From positions 186,001 to 250,000 of the forward strand of contig NZ_JPMD01000001.1 in NCBI RefSeq assembly GCF_000732635.1: a DNA stretch of 64,000 nucleotides. Reading direction: 5' to 3'. The DNA is from Clostridium sulfidigenes. GTDB lineage: Bacteria > Bacillota > Clostridia > Clostridiales > Clostridiaceae. The position numbers and the translations under genes were made by a program. Below, piece after piece: positions 10,403 through 18,345 of this stretch. The notes beneath the pieces are model-generated. The model saw only the letters and a list, made by a program, of their open reading frames with translations, was not told where the DNA came from and did no database searches. Position 1 is the first letter of the stretch. Each line of letters starts with the position of its first letter.

Positions 10403-10686
10403 ATGTAGAGCATGTACTTATATTATTATCGCTCAGCCGTTTCGAAGCATTGATTTACTAAAAGGATTTATTCAAGGTGAAATCTACAACACAACAACTC
10501 GTATACACTCAAACAAGTTGTGTTGCTTACGATTTTACCATTCATAAATCCTAAGTAATGAAATATTCATAGAGGTTCTTCTAATAAATTAGAAGAACTA
10601 AGTTCGAATAACTAAATCAAAGATTTAGATTCTTACTTATGCAAATGGCGTTCGCTAACAATAATATTAAAGTACATGCTCTACAT
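10403..10686. repeat. 284-bp palindromic multi-stem element (MITE-like or structured RNA)
   Basis: The element is bounded by a perfect 17-bp inverted repeat (10403-10419 and 10670-10686, starting ATGTAGAGCATG). Inside are nested arms AGGATTTA/TAAATCCT and ACAACACAAC/GTTGTGTTG, followed by two hairpins (GTTCTTCTAAT with its complement near 10575-10600, and CTAAATC AAA GATTTAG near 10612). No protein of any length is encoded. The architecture fits either a miniature inverted-repeat transposable element or a branched RNA. I could not find a second copy in this window. Confidence 0.6.
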
Positions 10687-10726
10687 ATATAAAAATTATT
10701 ATAGTATATACATAGAAAATACCTGA

Positions 10727-10799
10727 AACCCACACTATGACAACAACTAGTTAAATAGTTAAATAGTTTTATAGTTAAATAGTTTTATAGTTAAATATA
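10727..10799 (+). repeat. Dispersed repeat with TAGTTAAATAG tandem tail, copy 1
   Basis: The 20-base core CACTATGACAACAACTAGTT (10733-10752), preceded by AACCC, is followed by tandem units of ATAGTTAAATAGTT/ATAGTTTTATAGTT. The same 20 bases occur in inverse orientation at 33209-33228, again with an AT tail made of TAGTTA-type units. The shared core plus related tails indicate a dispersed repeat family. Confidence 0.75.
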
Positions 10800-10808
10800 T
10801 AAATTTTT

Positions 10809-10832
10809 CCCTATATAAATAGTTATATAGGG
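10809..10832. terminator. Hairpin with flanking T/A tracts
   Basis: A perfect 10-bp stem (CCCTATATAA, loop ATAG, TTATATAGGG) is followed by ATATTTTTA and preceded by AAATTTTT. It resembles a bidirectional terminator at the end of the repeat region ahead of the metallo-hydrolase gene. Confidence 0.5.
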
Positions 10833-10945
10833 ATATTTTTATATAGTGAAAATGATAAATATATAAATAGTCCATACATAAAATCCTATGGCATTAGTGA
10901 ATAATAGTAAATATATTAAACATAGGAAAGATAGGAGAAGTTTCA

Positions 10946-12346
10946 ATGGAGATAAAGTTAAAGTTCTTAGGAGCTACTAAGTGTGTTACAGGCTCTAGTC
11001 ATTTACTTACTGTTAATGAGAAAAAAATACTTTTAGATTGTGGTTTATTTCAAAGTAATGATTTAAAGTCTTATAGTAATGATATATTGAATGTGGATCC
11101 TAAGGAAGTTGATTATATTGTATTATCTCATAGTCATGTGGATCATAGTGGTAGGATACCTCTTTTCTTTAAGTTAGGATTTCAAGGGAAGGTAATTTGT
11201 ACTGAGCCTACTAAGGAATTATGTGGGTATTTACTTAAGGATGCTGCTAGAATCCAACAGGAGGAAACTTATTTTGAAAATCTTTCTAGACATGGTAAGG
11301 GTGTAAAAGCTTTAAGTCCTTTATATGATGAAGAGGATGTGGAACTAGCTCTAAAAAGTTTTTATACCTACGGATATAATGAGGAAATCCTATTGGGAGA
11401 GGGGATAAAAGTTATTTTTAGAGATGCAGGTCATATATTAGGTTCTGCAATATGTGAAATTTTAATCAAAAATTGTGGTGAAAGTTGGGTTAAATTGATA
11501 TATACTGGAGATATAGGAAATATTAATAGAGATATTTTAAATAATCCAGAAAAAGAACTCCAGGGAGATTTTTTAATCCTTGAAAGTACTTATGGAGATA
11601 AGATGCATGAAGAAAAAGATAATTATGCAAAACTCCTAGAAATTGTAAAGGATATCATGGAGGGTAATGGAAATTTAATAATTCCTTGTTTTTCCTTAGG
11701 AAGAACCCAAGAGATTATATACATGCTAAATAGTTTTATAGAAAGTGGACAGTTGCAGGGCTGTAATGTATATATAGATAGTCCTTTGGCAGCAGGAATT
11801 ACCCAAATATTTAGAAAGTATGAAGAATACTTTGATAAGAAGGCTAAGGCTCTTATAGAAAAAGGTGATGATCCATTGAACTTTAAAGGACTGCATTTTG
11901 TTGAAAATAGTGATGATGGAAAGAAGATTTACCAAGTTAAGTCAAAATCCATAATTATTGTAGCTGGAGGAGTTTATGATGGAGGGAGAATAGCTAACCA
12001 TCTAAGAAATAATCTTCCTAGACCAGAGTGTGGGGTATTAATTACCTCCTATCAAGGGAACCAGAGCATTGGGAATAAATTATTAAAAGGAAACAAAAGA
12101 ATTAAACTCCAAGGTGAGAACATTGAGGTTAAAGGAAAAGTTTATTATATGGATGGACTATCGGGTCATGCAGATAAGGCAGGACTATATAATTGGGTAA
12201 GTAGTATGAAGGAAAAGCCTAAGAAAATATTTCTAGTTCATGGTGAAGGAAAAAATATTGAATCCTTCACTAATAAATTAAAAAGTGAAAATTATTCCGT
12301 GGTTATACCGGATTTTTTGGATGAATTTCCCTTAGAAATTAATTAA
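10946..12346 (+). CDS. Metallo-beta-lactamase fold hydrolase with beta-CASP and RMMBL domains
   Basis: The metal-binding motif SHSHVDHSG (His62, His64, Asp66, His67) near the N-terminus, a further His in DAGHILGSA near residue 170, the beta-CASP motif PCFSLGRTQEI near 250 and the C-terminal SGHADKAGL and LVHGE motifs identify a CPSF-type nuclease. Such proteins usually cut or trim RNA. At 466 residues it is the compact bacterial type, distinct from RNase J, which is longer. The ATG is preceded by GATAGGAGAAG. It stands as a single gene between the repeat region and the pyruvate oxidoreductase. Its RNA substrate is unknown. Confidence 0.85.
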   Translation: MEIKLKFLGATKCVTGSSHLLTVNEKKILLDCGLFQSNDLKSYSNDILNVDPKEVDYIVLSHSHVDHSGRIPLFFKLGFQGKVICTEPTKELCGYLLKDAARIQQEETYFENLSRHGKGVKALSPLYDEEDVELALKSFYTYGYNEEILLGEGIKVIFRDAGHILGSAICEILIKNCGESWVKLIYTGDIGNINRDILNNPEKELQGDFLILESTYGDKMHEEKDNYAKLLEIVKDIMEGNGNLIIPCFSLGRTQEIIYMLNSFIESGQLQGCNVYIDSPLAAGITQIFRKYEEYFDKKAKALIEKGDDPLNFKGLHFVENSDDGKKIYQVKSKSIIIVAGGVYDGGRIANHLRNNLPRPECGVLITSYQGNQSIGNKLLKGNKRIKLQGENIEVKGKVYYMDGLSGHADKAGLYNWVSSMKEKPKKIFLVHGEGKNIESFTNKLKSENYSVVIPDFLDEFPLEIN

Positions 12347-12376
12347 AAACTTAACAAAGTGTGTTAATTTTTAGGG

Positions 12377-12404
12377 TTGAATTTTAATAAAATTAAGGTA
12401 TAAT
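12377..12404 (+). promoter_or_regulatory. Probable sigma-A promoter for pyruvate:ferredoxin oxidoreductase
   Basis: TTGAAT and TATAAT are separated by 16 bases about 170 bases before the gene. The resulting leader contains a hairpin with CCAAAC and GTTTGG arms near 12431-12448. Just upstream, TTAACA-AAGTG-TGTTAA followed by T residues (12352-12372) could be a weak terminator for the preceding gene or an operator. Confidence 0.6.
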
Positions 12405-12571
12405 TTAAATGTAAGGTCATGTTAAACATTACCAAACCTTTAGTTTGGCATTAATGTGTCTTAGAGAAATAGCTAAATATAAGTGAATTCATGATAGCAT
12501 TTTAACAAAGAAAAAAATAAGATTATGAGTTTGCTAATAAAATATTTATAGAAGAAAGAGGGTTGCTTACA

Positions 12572-15500
12572 ATGAGAAAAATGAAAACTATGGACGGTAA
12601 CACCGCCGCAGCTCACGTAGCCTATGCATATACTGATGTAGCAGCTATATACCCAATTACTCCTTCATCACCTATGGCTGAACACTGTGATGAGTGGGCA
12701 GCACAAGGTAGAGAAAATGTATTCGGACAAAAGCTAAAGATAATGGAAATGCAATCAGAGGCAGGTGCAGCTGGAGCAGTTCACGGTTCACTACAAGCAG
12801 GTGCATTAACAACTACTTTCACAGCATCTCAAGGATTATTACTTATGGTTCCAAACATGTATAAGATGGCTGGAGAATTACTTCCAGGTGTTTTACACGT
12901 AAGTGCTAGAGCATTAGCAGCACAAGCTTTATCCATATTTGGAGATCATCAAGACGTTATGGCTACAAGACAAACAGGTTTTGCTTTACTTGCTACAAAT
13001 AGCGTTCAAGAAGTTATGGACCTTGCTCCAGTAGCTCACTTAGCAGCTATTGAAGGTAGAGTTCCATTCTTACATTTCTTTGATGGATTTAGAACATCAC
13101 ATGAAATACAAAAAATTCAAACTTGGGATTATGAAACTCTAGGAAAATTCTTAAATAGGGATGCAGTAGATGCATATAGAGCAAGTGCTTTAAACCCAGA
13201 GAATCCTGTAACTAGAGGAACAGCTCAAAACCCTGATATATACTTCCAAGCAAGAGAAGCTTCAAATCCATTCTACAATGCAATTCCAGGAGTTGTAGAA
13301 AAATATATGGAAATGATTAATAAAGAAATTGGTACTGATTACCACCTATTCAATTATTATGGAGCACCAGATGCAGATAGAGTAATTGTTGCAATGGGTT
13401 CAGTATGTGATGTTGCTGAGGAAACAGTTGATTACTTAACAGCTCAGGGAGAAAAAGTTGGACTAGTTAAGGTTCACTTATATAGACCATTCTCATTAGA
13501 ACACTTCTTTAAACATATGCCAGCAACAGTTAAAAAGATTGCTGTATTAGATAGAACAAAAGAGCCAGGATCTGCTGGAGAGCCATTATATCAAGATGTT
13601 AGAAATGCATTCTATGATAGAGCTGAAAGACCAGTTATTATTGGTGGAAGATATGGATTAGGTTCAAAAGATACTACTCCATCTCAAATAGTTACTGTAT
13701 TCGATCACTTAAAAGAAGAAGAACTTAAAAATGGATTCACTATAGGAATAGTTGATGATGTTACAAATACATCACTAGACATTACAAGAACTATAGCTAC
13801 TACACCAGAAGGAACTGTTGAGTGTAAATTCTGGGGATTAGGATCTGATGGAACAGTTGGAGCTAATAAGAGTGCTATAAAAATCATAGGAGACCATACA
13901 GATATGTATGCTCAAGCATACTTTGCTTATGACTCTAAAAAATCTGGTGGAGTAACAATGTCTCACTTAAGATTTGGTAAAGAAGAGATTAAATCTCCAT
14001 ACCTAATCAACCAAGCTAACTACATTGGATGTCATAACCAATCTTATGTTAATAGCTATGATGTATTAGCTGGAATTAAAGATGGTGGTACATTCCTATT
14101 AAACTGTATTTGGGATGAAAAAGATTTAGAAGAACACTTACCAGCATCAATGAAGAGATATATTGCAGAGCATAACATAAACTTCTACACAATAAACGCT
14201 GTAAAAGTTGCTCAAGAAATTGGTCTTGGCGGAAGAATTAACATGATTTGTCAAGCTGCTTTCTTCAAACTAGCTGAAATCATTCCAGTAGACGAAGCTA
14301 TTAAATACCTTAAAGATGCAGTTCAAACATCATATGGTAAAAAAGGTGAAAAAATTGTTAAAATGAACAACGATGCTATAGATTCTGGAGTTAATGCTAT
14401 AGTTAAAGTTAATGTTCCAGAAGCTTGGAAAAATGCAGTAGATAAAAATGAATGTAAGAAGGATACTCCTGACTTCATTAAAAACATCGTTGAGGTTATG
14501 AATAGACAAGAAGGAGACAAACTTCCTGTAAGTGCTTTTGAAGGAAGAGAAGATGGTACTTTTGACCATGGAACAGCTGCTTATGAAAAGAGAGAAATAG
14601 CTGTTAATGTACCACAATGGATTCCAGAAAACTGTATCCAATGTAACCAATGTTCTTATGTATGTCCACATGCTACAATAAGACCATCTATTGGAACAGA
14701 AGAAGATTTTGCAAATGCACCAGCAGCTATTAAGCTTGCAGATGCTAAAGGTGGACAACTTAAAGGCTTAAAATTCACAATGTCTGTAGCAGTTCAAGAT
14801 TGTACAGGTTGTGGAAACTGTGCGCAAGTTTGTCCGGCTAAAGAAAAAGCTTTAGTTATGAAACCTATTGATACTCAAAAGGATCAAATAGAACCTTGGA
14901 ATTTCACAGTTAAAATGAAAAAACCTGAAAATCCATTAGGTGTTGCTTCAGTTAAAGGTAGCCAATTTGAGACTCCACTTCTAGAGTTCTCAGGTGCTTG
15001 TGCAGGTTGTGGAGAAACTCCATATGCTAAGCTTATAACTCAATTATTTGGAGATAGAATGATGATAGCTAATGCTACAGGATGTTCTTCAATTTGGGGA
15101 GGAAGTGCTCCTTCAACTCCATACACTAAGAATCAAGAAGGTAAAGGACCAGCTTGGGCTAACTCATTATTTGAAGATAACGCTGAGTTCGGTTTAGGTA
15201 TGTTCTTAGGTGCTAATCACCAAAGAGAAAAACTTACTGACTTAGTAAAGAAAGCAGTATCAACAAATTGTAATGAAGAGTTAAAAGCTGCTTTAAATGA
15301 ATGGTTAGAGAATAAAGATAATGCAGAAGCTTCAAAAGCTGCTACTAAGAAAGTACTTCCATTAATCGAAGCAAACAAAAATTGCTGCGAAACAATGGCA
15401 GAGTTATATAAATTCAAAGACTTCTTCGTTAAGAGATCTCAATGGATCTTTGGTGGAGACGGTTGGGCATACGACATTGGATATGGCGGTGTTGACCACG

Positions 15501-16081
15501 TTCTAGCATCAGGAGAAGATGTAAATGTATTTGTATTTGATACAGAAGTTTACTCTAACACTGGTGGACAATCTTCTAAAGCTACTCCAACTGCAGCAAT
15601 TGCTAAATTTGCAGCTTCAGGTAAGAGAACTAAGAAGAAAGACCTTGGAATGATGGCAATGAGCTATGGCTATGTATATGTTGCTCAAATAGCTATGGGA
15701 GCTGACCAAGCTCAAACTCTTAAAGCTATAAGAGAAGCAGAGGCATATCCAGGTCCATCTTTAATAATTGCTTATGCTCCATGTATTAACCATGGAATTA
15801 AGACAGGAATGGGTAATACTCAATTAGAATCTAAAAAAGCTGTTGCTTGCGGATATTGGGGATTATATAGATTCAACCCAACTCTTAAAGAAGAAGGTAA
15901 GAATCCATTTAGCTTAGATTCTAAAGAGCCAACTGAATCTTTCAGAGACTTCTTATTAAACGAAGTAAGATATGCATCACTTCAAAAAATGTTCCCAGAA
16001 GTAGCTGAGGAATTATTTGTTAAGACTGAACAAGATGCAAAAGAAAGATTAGAATCTTATAAAAAACTTGCAGCTCAATAA
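12572..16081 (+). CDS. nifJ: Pyruvate:ferredoxin (flavodoxin) oxidoreductase
   Basis: This single-chain enzyme of 1169 residues converts pyruvate and CoA to acetyl-CoA and CO2 while reducing ferredoxin, the central step of clostridial fermentation. Order of parts: N-terminal pyrimidine-binding domain (DGNTAAAHVAYAYTD, YPITPSSPMAE), transketolase-C-like domain, a ferredoxin domain with CIQCNQCSYVCPH and CTGCGNCAQVCPA (two 4Fe-4S clusters, about 690-760), the proximal cluster motif CAGCGETPY near 810 and the thiamine-diphosphate motif GDGWAYDIG through NTGGQSS near 960-1000. I start at ATG 12572, nine bases after GAGGG; a TTG three codons earlier is less likely. The codon use is more biased than that of neighbours, which fits a highly expressed gene. 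Confidence 0.96.
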   Translation: MRKMKTMDGNTAAAHVAYAYTDVAAIYPITPSSPMAEHCDEWAAQGRENVFGQKLKIMEMQSEAGAAGAVHGSLQAGALTTTFTASQGLLLMVPNMYKMAGELLPGVLHVSARALAAQALSIFGDHQDVMATRQTGFALLATNSVQEVMDLAPVAHLAAIEGRVPFLHFFDGFRTSHEIQKIQTWDYETLGKFLNRDAVDAYRASALNPENPVTRGTAQNPDIYFQAREASNPFYNAIPGVVEKYMEMINKEIGTDYHLFNYYGAPDADRVIVAMGSVCDVAEETVDYLTAQGEKVGLVKVHLYRPFSLEHFFKHMPATVKKIAVLDRTKEPGSAGEPLYQDVRNAFYDRAERPVIIGGRYGLGSKDTTPSQIVTVFDHLKEEELKNGFTIGIVDDVTNTSLDITRTIATTPEGTVECKFWGLGSDGTVGANKSAIKIIGDHTDMYAQAYFAYDSKKSGGVTMSHLRFGKEEIKSPYLINQANYIGCHNQSYVNSYDVLAGIKDGGTFLLNCIWDEKDLEEHLPASMKRYIAEHNINFYTINAVKVAQEIGLGGRINMICQAAFFKLAEIIPVDEAIKYLKDAVQTSYGKKGEKIVKMNNDAIDSGVNAIVKVNVPEAWKNAVDKNECKKDTPDFIKNIVEVMNRQEGDKLPVSAFEGREDGTFDHGTAAYEKREIAVNVPQWIPENCIQCNQCSYVCPHATIRPSIGTEEDFANAPAAIKLADAKGGQLKGLKFTMSVAVQDCTGCGNCAQVCPAKEKALVMKPIDTQKDQIEPWNFTVKMKKPENPLGVASVKGSQFETPLLEFSGACAGCGETPYAKLITQLFGDRMMIANATGCSSIWGGSAPSTPYTKNQEGKGPAWANSLFEDNAEFGLGMFLGANHQREKLTDLVKKAVSTNCNEELKAALNEWLENKDNAEASKAATKKVLPLIEANKNCCETMAELYKFKDFFVKRSQWIFGGDGWAYDIGYGGVDHVLASGEDVNVFVFDTEVYSNTGGQSSKATPTAAIAKFAASGKRTKKKDLGMMAMSYGYVYVAQIAMGADQAQTLKAIREAEAYPGPSLIIAYAPCINHGIKTGMGNTQLESKKAVACGYWGLYRFNPTLKEEGKNPFSLDSKEPTESFRDFLLNEVRYASLQKMFPEVAEELFVKTEQDAKERLESYKKLAAQ

Positions 16082-16097
16082 TAGTTTTAAATAATCT

Positions 16098-16129
16098 AAG
16101 GGTTGTCTCCGTTTTGGGGCAGCCCTTTT
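16098..16129 (+). terminator. Intrinsic terminator of pyruvate:ferredoxin oxidoreductase
   Basis: AAGGGTTGTCTCC pairs, with G-U wobbles, with GGGGCAGCCCTTTT across a GTTTT loop. The stem is G/C-rich at its base and ends in a run of T. It lies 17 bases after the stop codon. Confidence 0.8.
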
Positions 16130-16257
16130 ATCTATGCAAAATTAGGATAATTGTTGGATGAAAATAAAAACTTTGTATTAAAATATTATAAAACACTTCT
16201 AAAATATGAAGATTAAGGGTACAATGAAGAGGAGTATTATTTAAGGAGGCTATTAAT

Positions 16258-16650
16258 ATGGGAAATAACTGTTGTGGAAATAATGAAGATAAAAAAGAAA
16301 CAGGATGCTGCGGAGGACATGAGCAAGAAAGTCATGAATGCTGCTGTGGAGGACACGATCATGAACATGATCACGAAGAATGTGGTTGTGGCTGCGGAGA
16401 GCACGAAGCAATGTTCGTTGAGTTAGAAGATGAAGAAGGAAATGTAACTCAATGTGAAATAGTTGATGGATTTTTATTTGAAGAAAATGAATATGCATTA
16501 GTACAAAATCCAGATGACGGTTCAATATACTTATTTAAAGTAGTTGGTGATGACGAAGTAGGAGAACTTGTTGTACCAGAAGATGCAGAATATGATGCAG
16601 CAAAAGCATATTACGAAGAATTACTTGCAAATGAAAATAGTGAAAACTAA
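16258..16650 (+). CDS. DUF1292 protein with Cys/His-rich N-terminal extension
   Basis: The C-terminal 80 residues (about 52-130) match DUF1292, a small acidic domain common in Firmicutes whose function is not known (core: FVELEDEEGNVTQCEIVDGF, then ENEYALVQNP). The first 50 residues hold ten cysteines and seven histidines, including paired and triple Cys (residues 5-6, 17-18, 28-30), CGCGC near 42-46 and alternating His between 33 and 39. Such a segment should bind soft metals, but that is inference. The ATG follows AAGGAGG. The gene is flanked by terminators on both sides, so it is probably a single-gene transcript. Confidence 0.8.
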   Translation: MGNNCCGNNEDKKETGCCGGHEQESHECCCGGHDHEHDHEECGCGCGEHEAMFVELEDEEGNVTQCEIVDGFLFEENEYALVQNPDDGSIYLFKVVGDDEVGELVVPEDAEYDAAKAYYEELLANENSEN

Positions 16651-16660
16651 TTAAACTTTT

Positions 16661-16688
16661 AAAAGCCGCTATTTATATAGCGGCTTTT
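16661..16688 (+). terminator. Intrinsic terminator of the DUF1292 gene
   Basis: A perfect 12-bp stem (AAAAGCCGCTAT, loop TTAT, ATAGCGGCTTTT) lies ten bases after the stop codon and ends in a T run. Confidence 0.9.
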
Positions 16689-16699
16689 ATGCTGCGTTG

Positions 16700-16741
16700 T
16701 CCATATTCTCCTATGGAAATAATAATTAAGGAGGATATGGA
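16700..16741 (+). promoter_or_regulatory. Possible RBS-masking hairpin before the HAD phosphatase
   Basis: TCCATATTCTCC (16700-16711) can pair with GGAGGATATGGA (16730-16741) with one G-U or mismatch position. The right arm contains the complete Shine-Dalgarno AGGAGG and ends one base into the ATG of a nine-codon ORF. Folding would hide translation initiation. What would open it is unknown. Confidence 0.5.
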
Positions 16742-16771
16742 ATGGATGATCAAGGGTTAAGAATAACATGA
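16742..16771 (+). CDS. Nine-codon upstream ORF coupled to the HAD gene
   Basis: ATG at 16742 follows AAGGAGGATATGG, the best ribosome site in the region, and encodes MDDQGLRIT before TGA. The stop overlaps the ATG of the HAD gene as ATGA, the classic arrangement for translational coupling. The peptide itself has no recognisable function. It may only serve to load ribosomes, or the site may be a remnant. Confidence 0.45.
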   Translation: MDDQGLRIT

Positions 16772-17427
16772 AAGTAGGTCAATTTCACATGGAAAAACTA
16801 GCTATATTTGATATTGATTATACATTAACTAAAAAGGAGACTTCTATAGAATTATATAAATATATGCTTAAGAAGGATAGAAAGTTACTTAGGTATTTAC
16901 CATCACATATAATAACTGGTATTTTTTATGGTTTAAAGGTGTATAATGCTGGAAGAACTAAGGAGAATTTTTTAAGATTTTTAGCAGGAACCAGTGAGGA
17001 AGACTTAAAGAAGTTAGTGAAAAGCTTTTATAAGGAAAAGATTGAGAGCATATTGTATGAAGATGCAATTAAAGCTATTAAGGACTTTAAGGAAAAGGGT
17101 TATAAGATATATTTAATTTCTGCCTCTCCTGAGTTTTATGTTAATGAATTTTATAGTATAAAAGAAGTAGATAAGGTTATTGGAACTAAGTTTCATATTG
17201 ATGAAGGAAAATTTAATCCTAAAATTTTAGGGGAAAATTGCAAAGGTGAAGCAAAGGTAAAAAGATTAATGGAGGAATTAAAAAAAGACAATATAGAAGT
17301 GGATTTTGAAAATTCCTATATGTTTTCTGATTCTCTTTCGGATTTACCTCTTTTAAAGTTAGTGGGCAAGGGATATTTAATAAATTATAAGAAGAATCAT
17401 GAATTAGAGATTTTAAGGTGGCGATAA
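16768..17427 (+). CDS. HAD-IB family phosphatase (phosphoserine phosphatase-like)
   Basis: The nucleophile motif FDIDYTLTK (Asp15, Asp17), motif II as LISASPEFY near residue 115 and the metal-binding motif SDSLSDLPLL near 190 identify a cytosolic HAD hydrolase of the SerB/IB group. The 219 residues match the short family members, whose substrates vary (phosphoserine, other phosphomonoesters). Two starts are possible: ATG 16768, coupled to the nine-codon ORF, and ATG 16789 with a weak AGG upstream. The conserved domain begins only at the second. The class IV aminotransferase gene follows within three bases, so the two are probably one operon. Confidence 0.82.
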   Translation: MKVGQFHMEKLAIFDIDYTLTKKETSIELYKYMLKKDRKLLRYLPSHIITGIFYGLKVYNAGRTKENFLRFLAGTSEEDLKKLVKSFYKEKIESILYEDAIKAIKDFKEKGYKIYLISASPEFYVNEFYSIKEVDKVIGTKFHIDEGKFNPKILGENCKGEAKVKRLMEELKKDNIEVDFENSYMFSDSLSDLPLLKLVGKGYLINYKKNHELEILRWR

Positions 17428-17429
17428 GT

Positions 17430-18252
17430 ATGGAGAATTGTATAAATGATTACTTTATAAAAAATGATGAAGCTTATGAAAGGGAGGAATTTCAAGATAT
17501 ATATGTGGTAGAAGGTAAGTGCATATATGAAGTTATTAGGGTTATAGATGGAGCTCCTCTATTTTTAGATGAACATTTAGCTAGGCTTGAAAATTCTTTA
17601 AAGTTAGAAAAAAAAAGAAGAACTTATATCTATGGATAAGATAAAGGAGTACATAGGAAAGTTAATAACTCTAAATAGAGTTGACAATGGTAATTTAAAG
17701 CTTGTAATAAATATGGATAATCTATTTATATTTTTTATAAAGCATTCTTATCCAACTAAGGATATGTATAGTAAGGGAGTAAAGACTATTCTTTATTTTG
17801 GAGAAAGACATAATCCTAATGCAAAGGTTATAGATAATTCCTTTAGGGGAAAAGTTAATGAAAAAATAGATGCTAGTGGAAGTTATGAAGCTATTTTAGT
17901 AAATAGTAAAGGGTACATTACAGAGGGAAGCAAGTCCAATATATTTATGATCAAAGGTGATGAAATAATTACAGCTCCAGTAGAAGGGGTACTTCCAGGA
18001 ATAACTAGAAGCGAGATAATAAAGGCTTGTGAAGAACTGGGCTTAAGGGTAAGAGAAGAAAATATTCATTGTGAACATATAAAAAATTTAGATGGATTAT
18101 TTATATCTGGAACTTCTCCTAAGGTGCTACCTATAAATGAAGTTGAAGGTATTATAAAATATGATAAAATTTATCAAAGAATTTATGATATAAAAGATAA
18201 GTTTGAAGAATTAATTACAAGAAACTTAAAGAATTATAAAACAAGTAAATAG
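17430..18252 (+). pseudogene. Class IV aminotransferase (PabC/branched-chain type), frameshifted at A9
   Basis: The gene is read in two frames. The first part (17430-17639) carries YEVIRVIDGAPLFLDEHLARLE, typical of the N-terminus of fold-type IV PLP enzymes. The second (to 18252) carries the PLP-lysine region SFRGKVNEKI, the ITEGSKSNIF motif and LPGITR. The break is at nine A residues (17608-17616). Removing one A gives a continuous reading through KKEELISMDKIKEYI and a protein of about 273 residues, normal for aminodeoxychorismate lyase or D-amino-acid aminotransferase. The start ATG 17430 follows AGGTGG. The gene may be a true pseudogene, a slippage-controlled gene or the victim of a homopolymer sequencing error. 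Confidence 0.8.
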
Positions 18253-18262
18253 TAAAGTATGT

Positions 18263-18300
18263 CAAAAACAATACGATAATATATTATAGTATTGTTTTTG
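18263..18300 (+). terminator. Intrinsic terminator after the aminotransferase gene
   Basis: A perfect 12-bp outer stem (CAAAAACAATAC and GTATTGTTTTTG) encloses a smaller self-complementary ATAATATATTAT, with T-rich sequence at the end. It separates the metabolic genes from the chemotaxis/flagellar cluster. Confidence 0.8.
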
Positions 18301-18345
18301 TATTTTAGAAGGAAATGATCTGTATTATGTATTAGGGGTGATAAT

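Noticed and set aside
10741..10799. Possible CRISPR-like array of TAGTTAAATAG units
   Set aside because: The units are 14 bases or so with no unique spacers between them, and no cas genes are nearby. They are the tandem tail of a dispersed repeat.
12352..12372. Possible Rex (NADH-sensing) operator before pyruvate:ferredoxin oxidoreductase
   Set aside because: The palindrome TTAACA-N5-TGTTAA has its half-sites in the opposite orientation to the Rex consensus TTGTTAA-N4-TTAACAA. A weak terminator is equally likely.
14330..14758. A 142-codon open frame on the minus strand inside the pyruvate:ferredoxin oxidoreductase gene
   Set aside because: It lies wholly antisense to a strongly conserved gene, has no ribosome site and no family features. 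The frame is a by-product of biased codon use.
17608..17640. Programmed -1 frameshift in the aminotransferase gene
   Set aside because: A slippery A run is present, but no clear downstream stem or pseudoknot or upstream stimulatory Shine-Dalgarno was found, and this family does not use recoding. Slippage or error is a simpler explanation.
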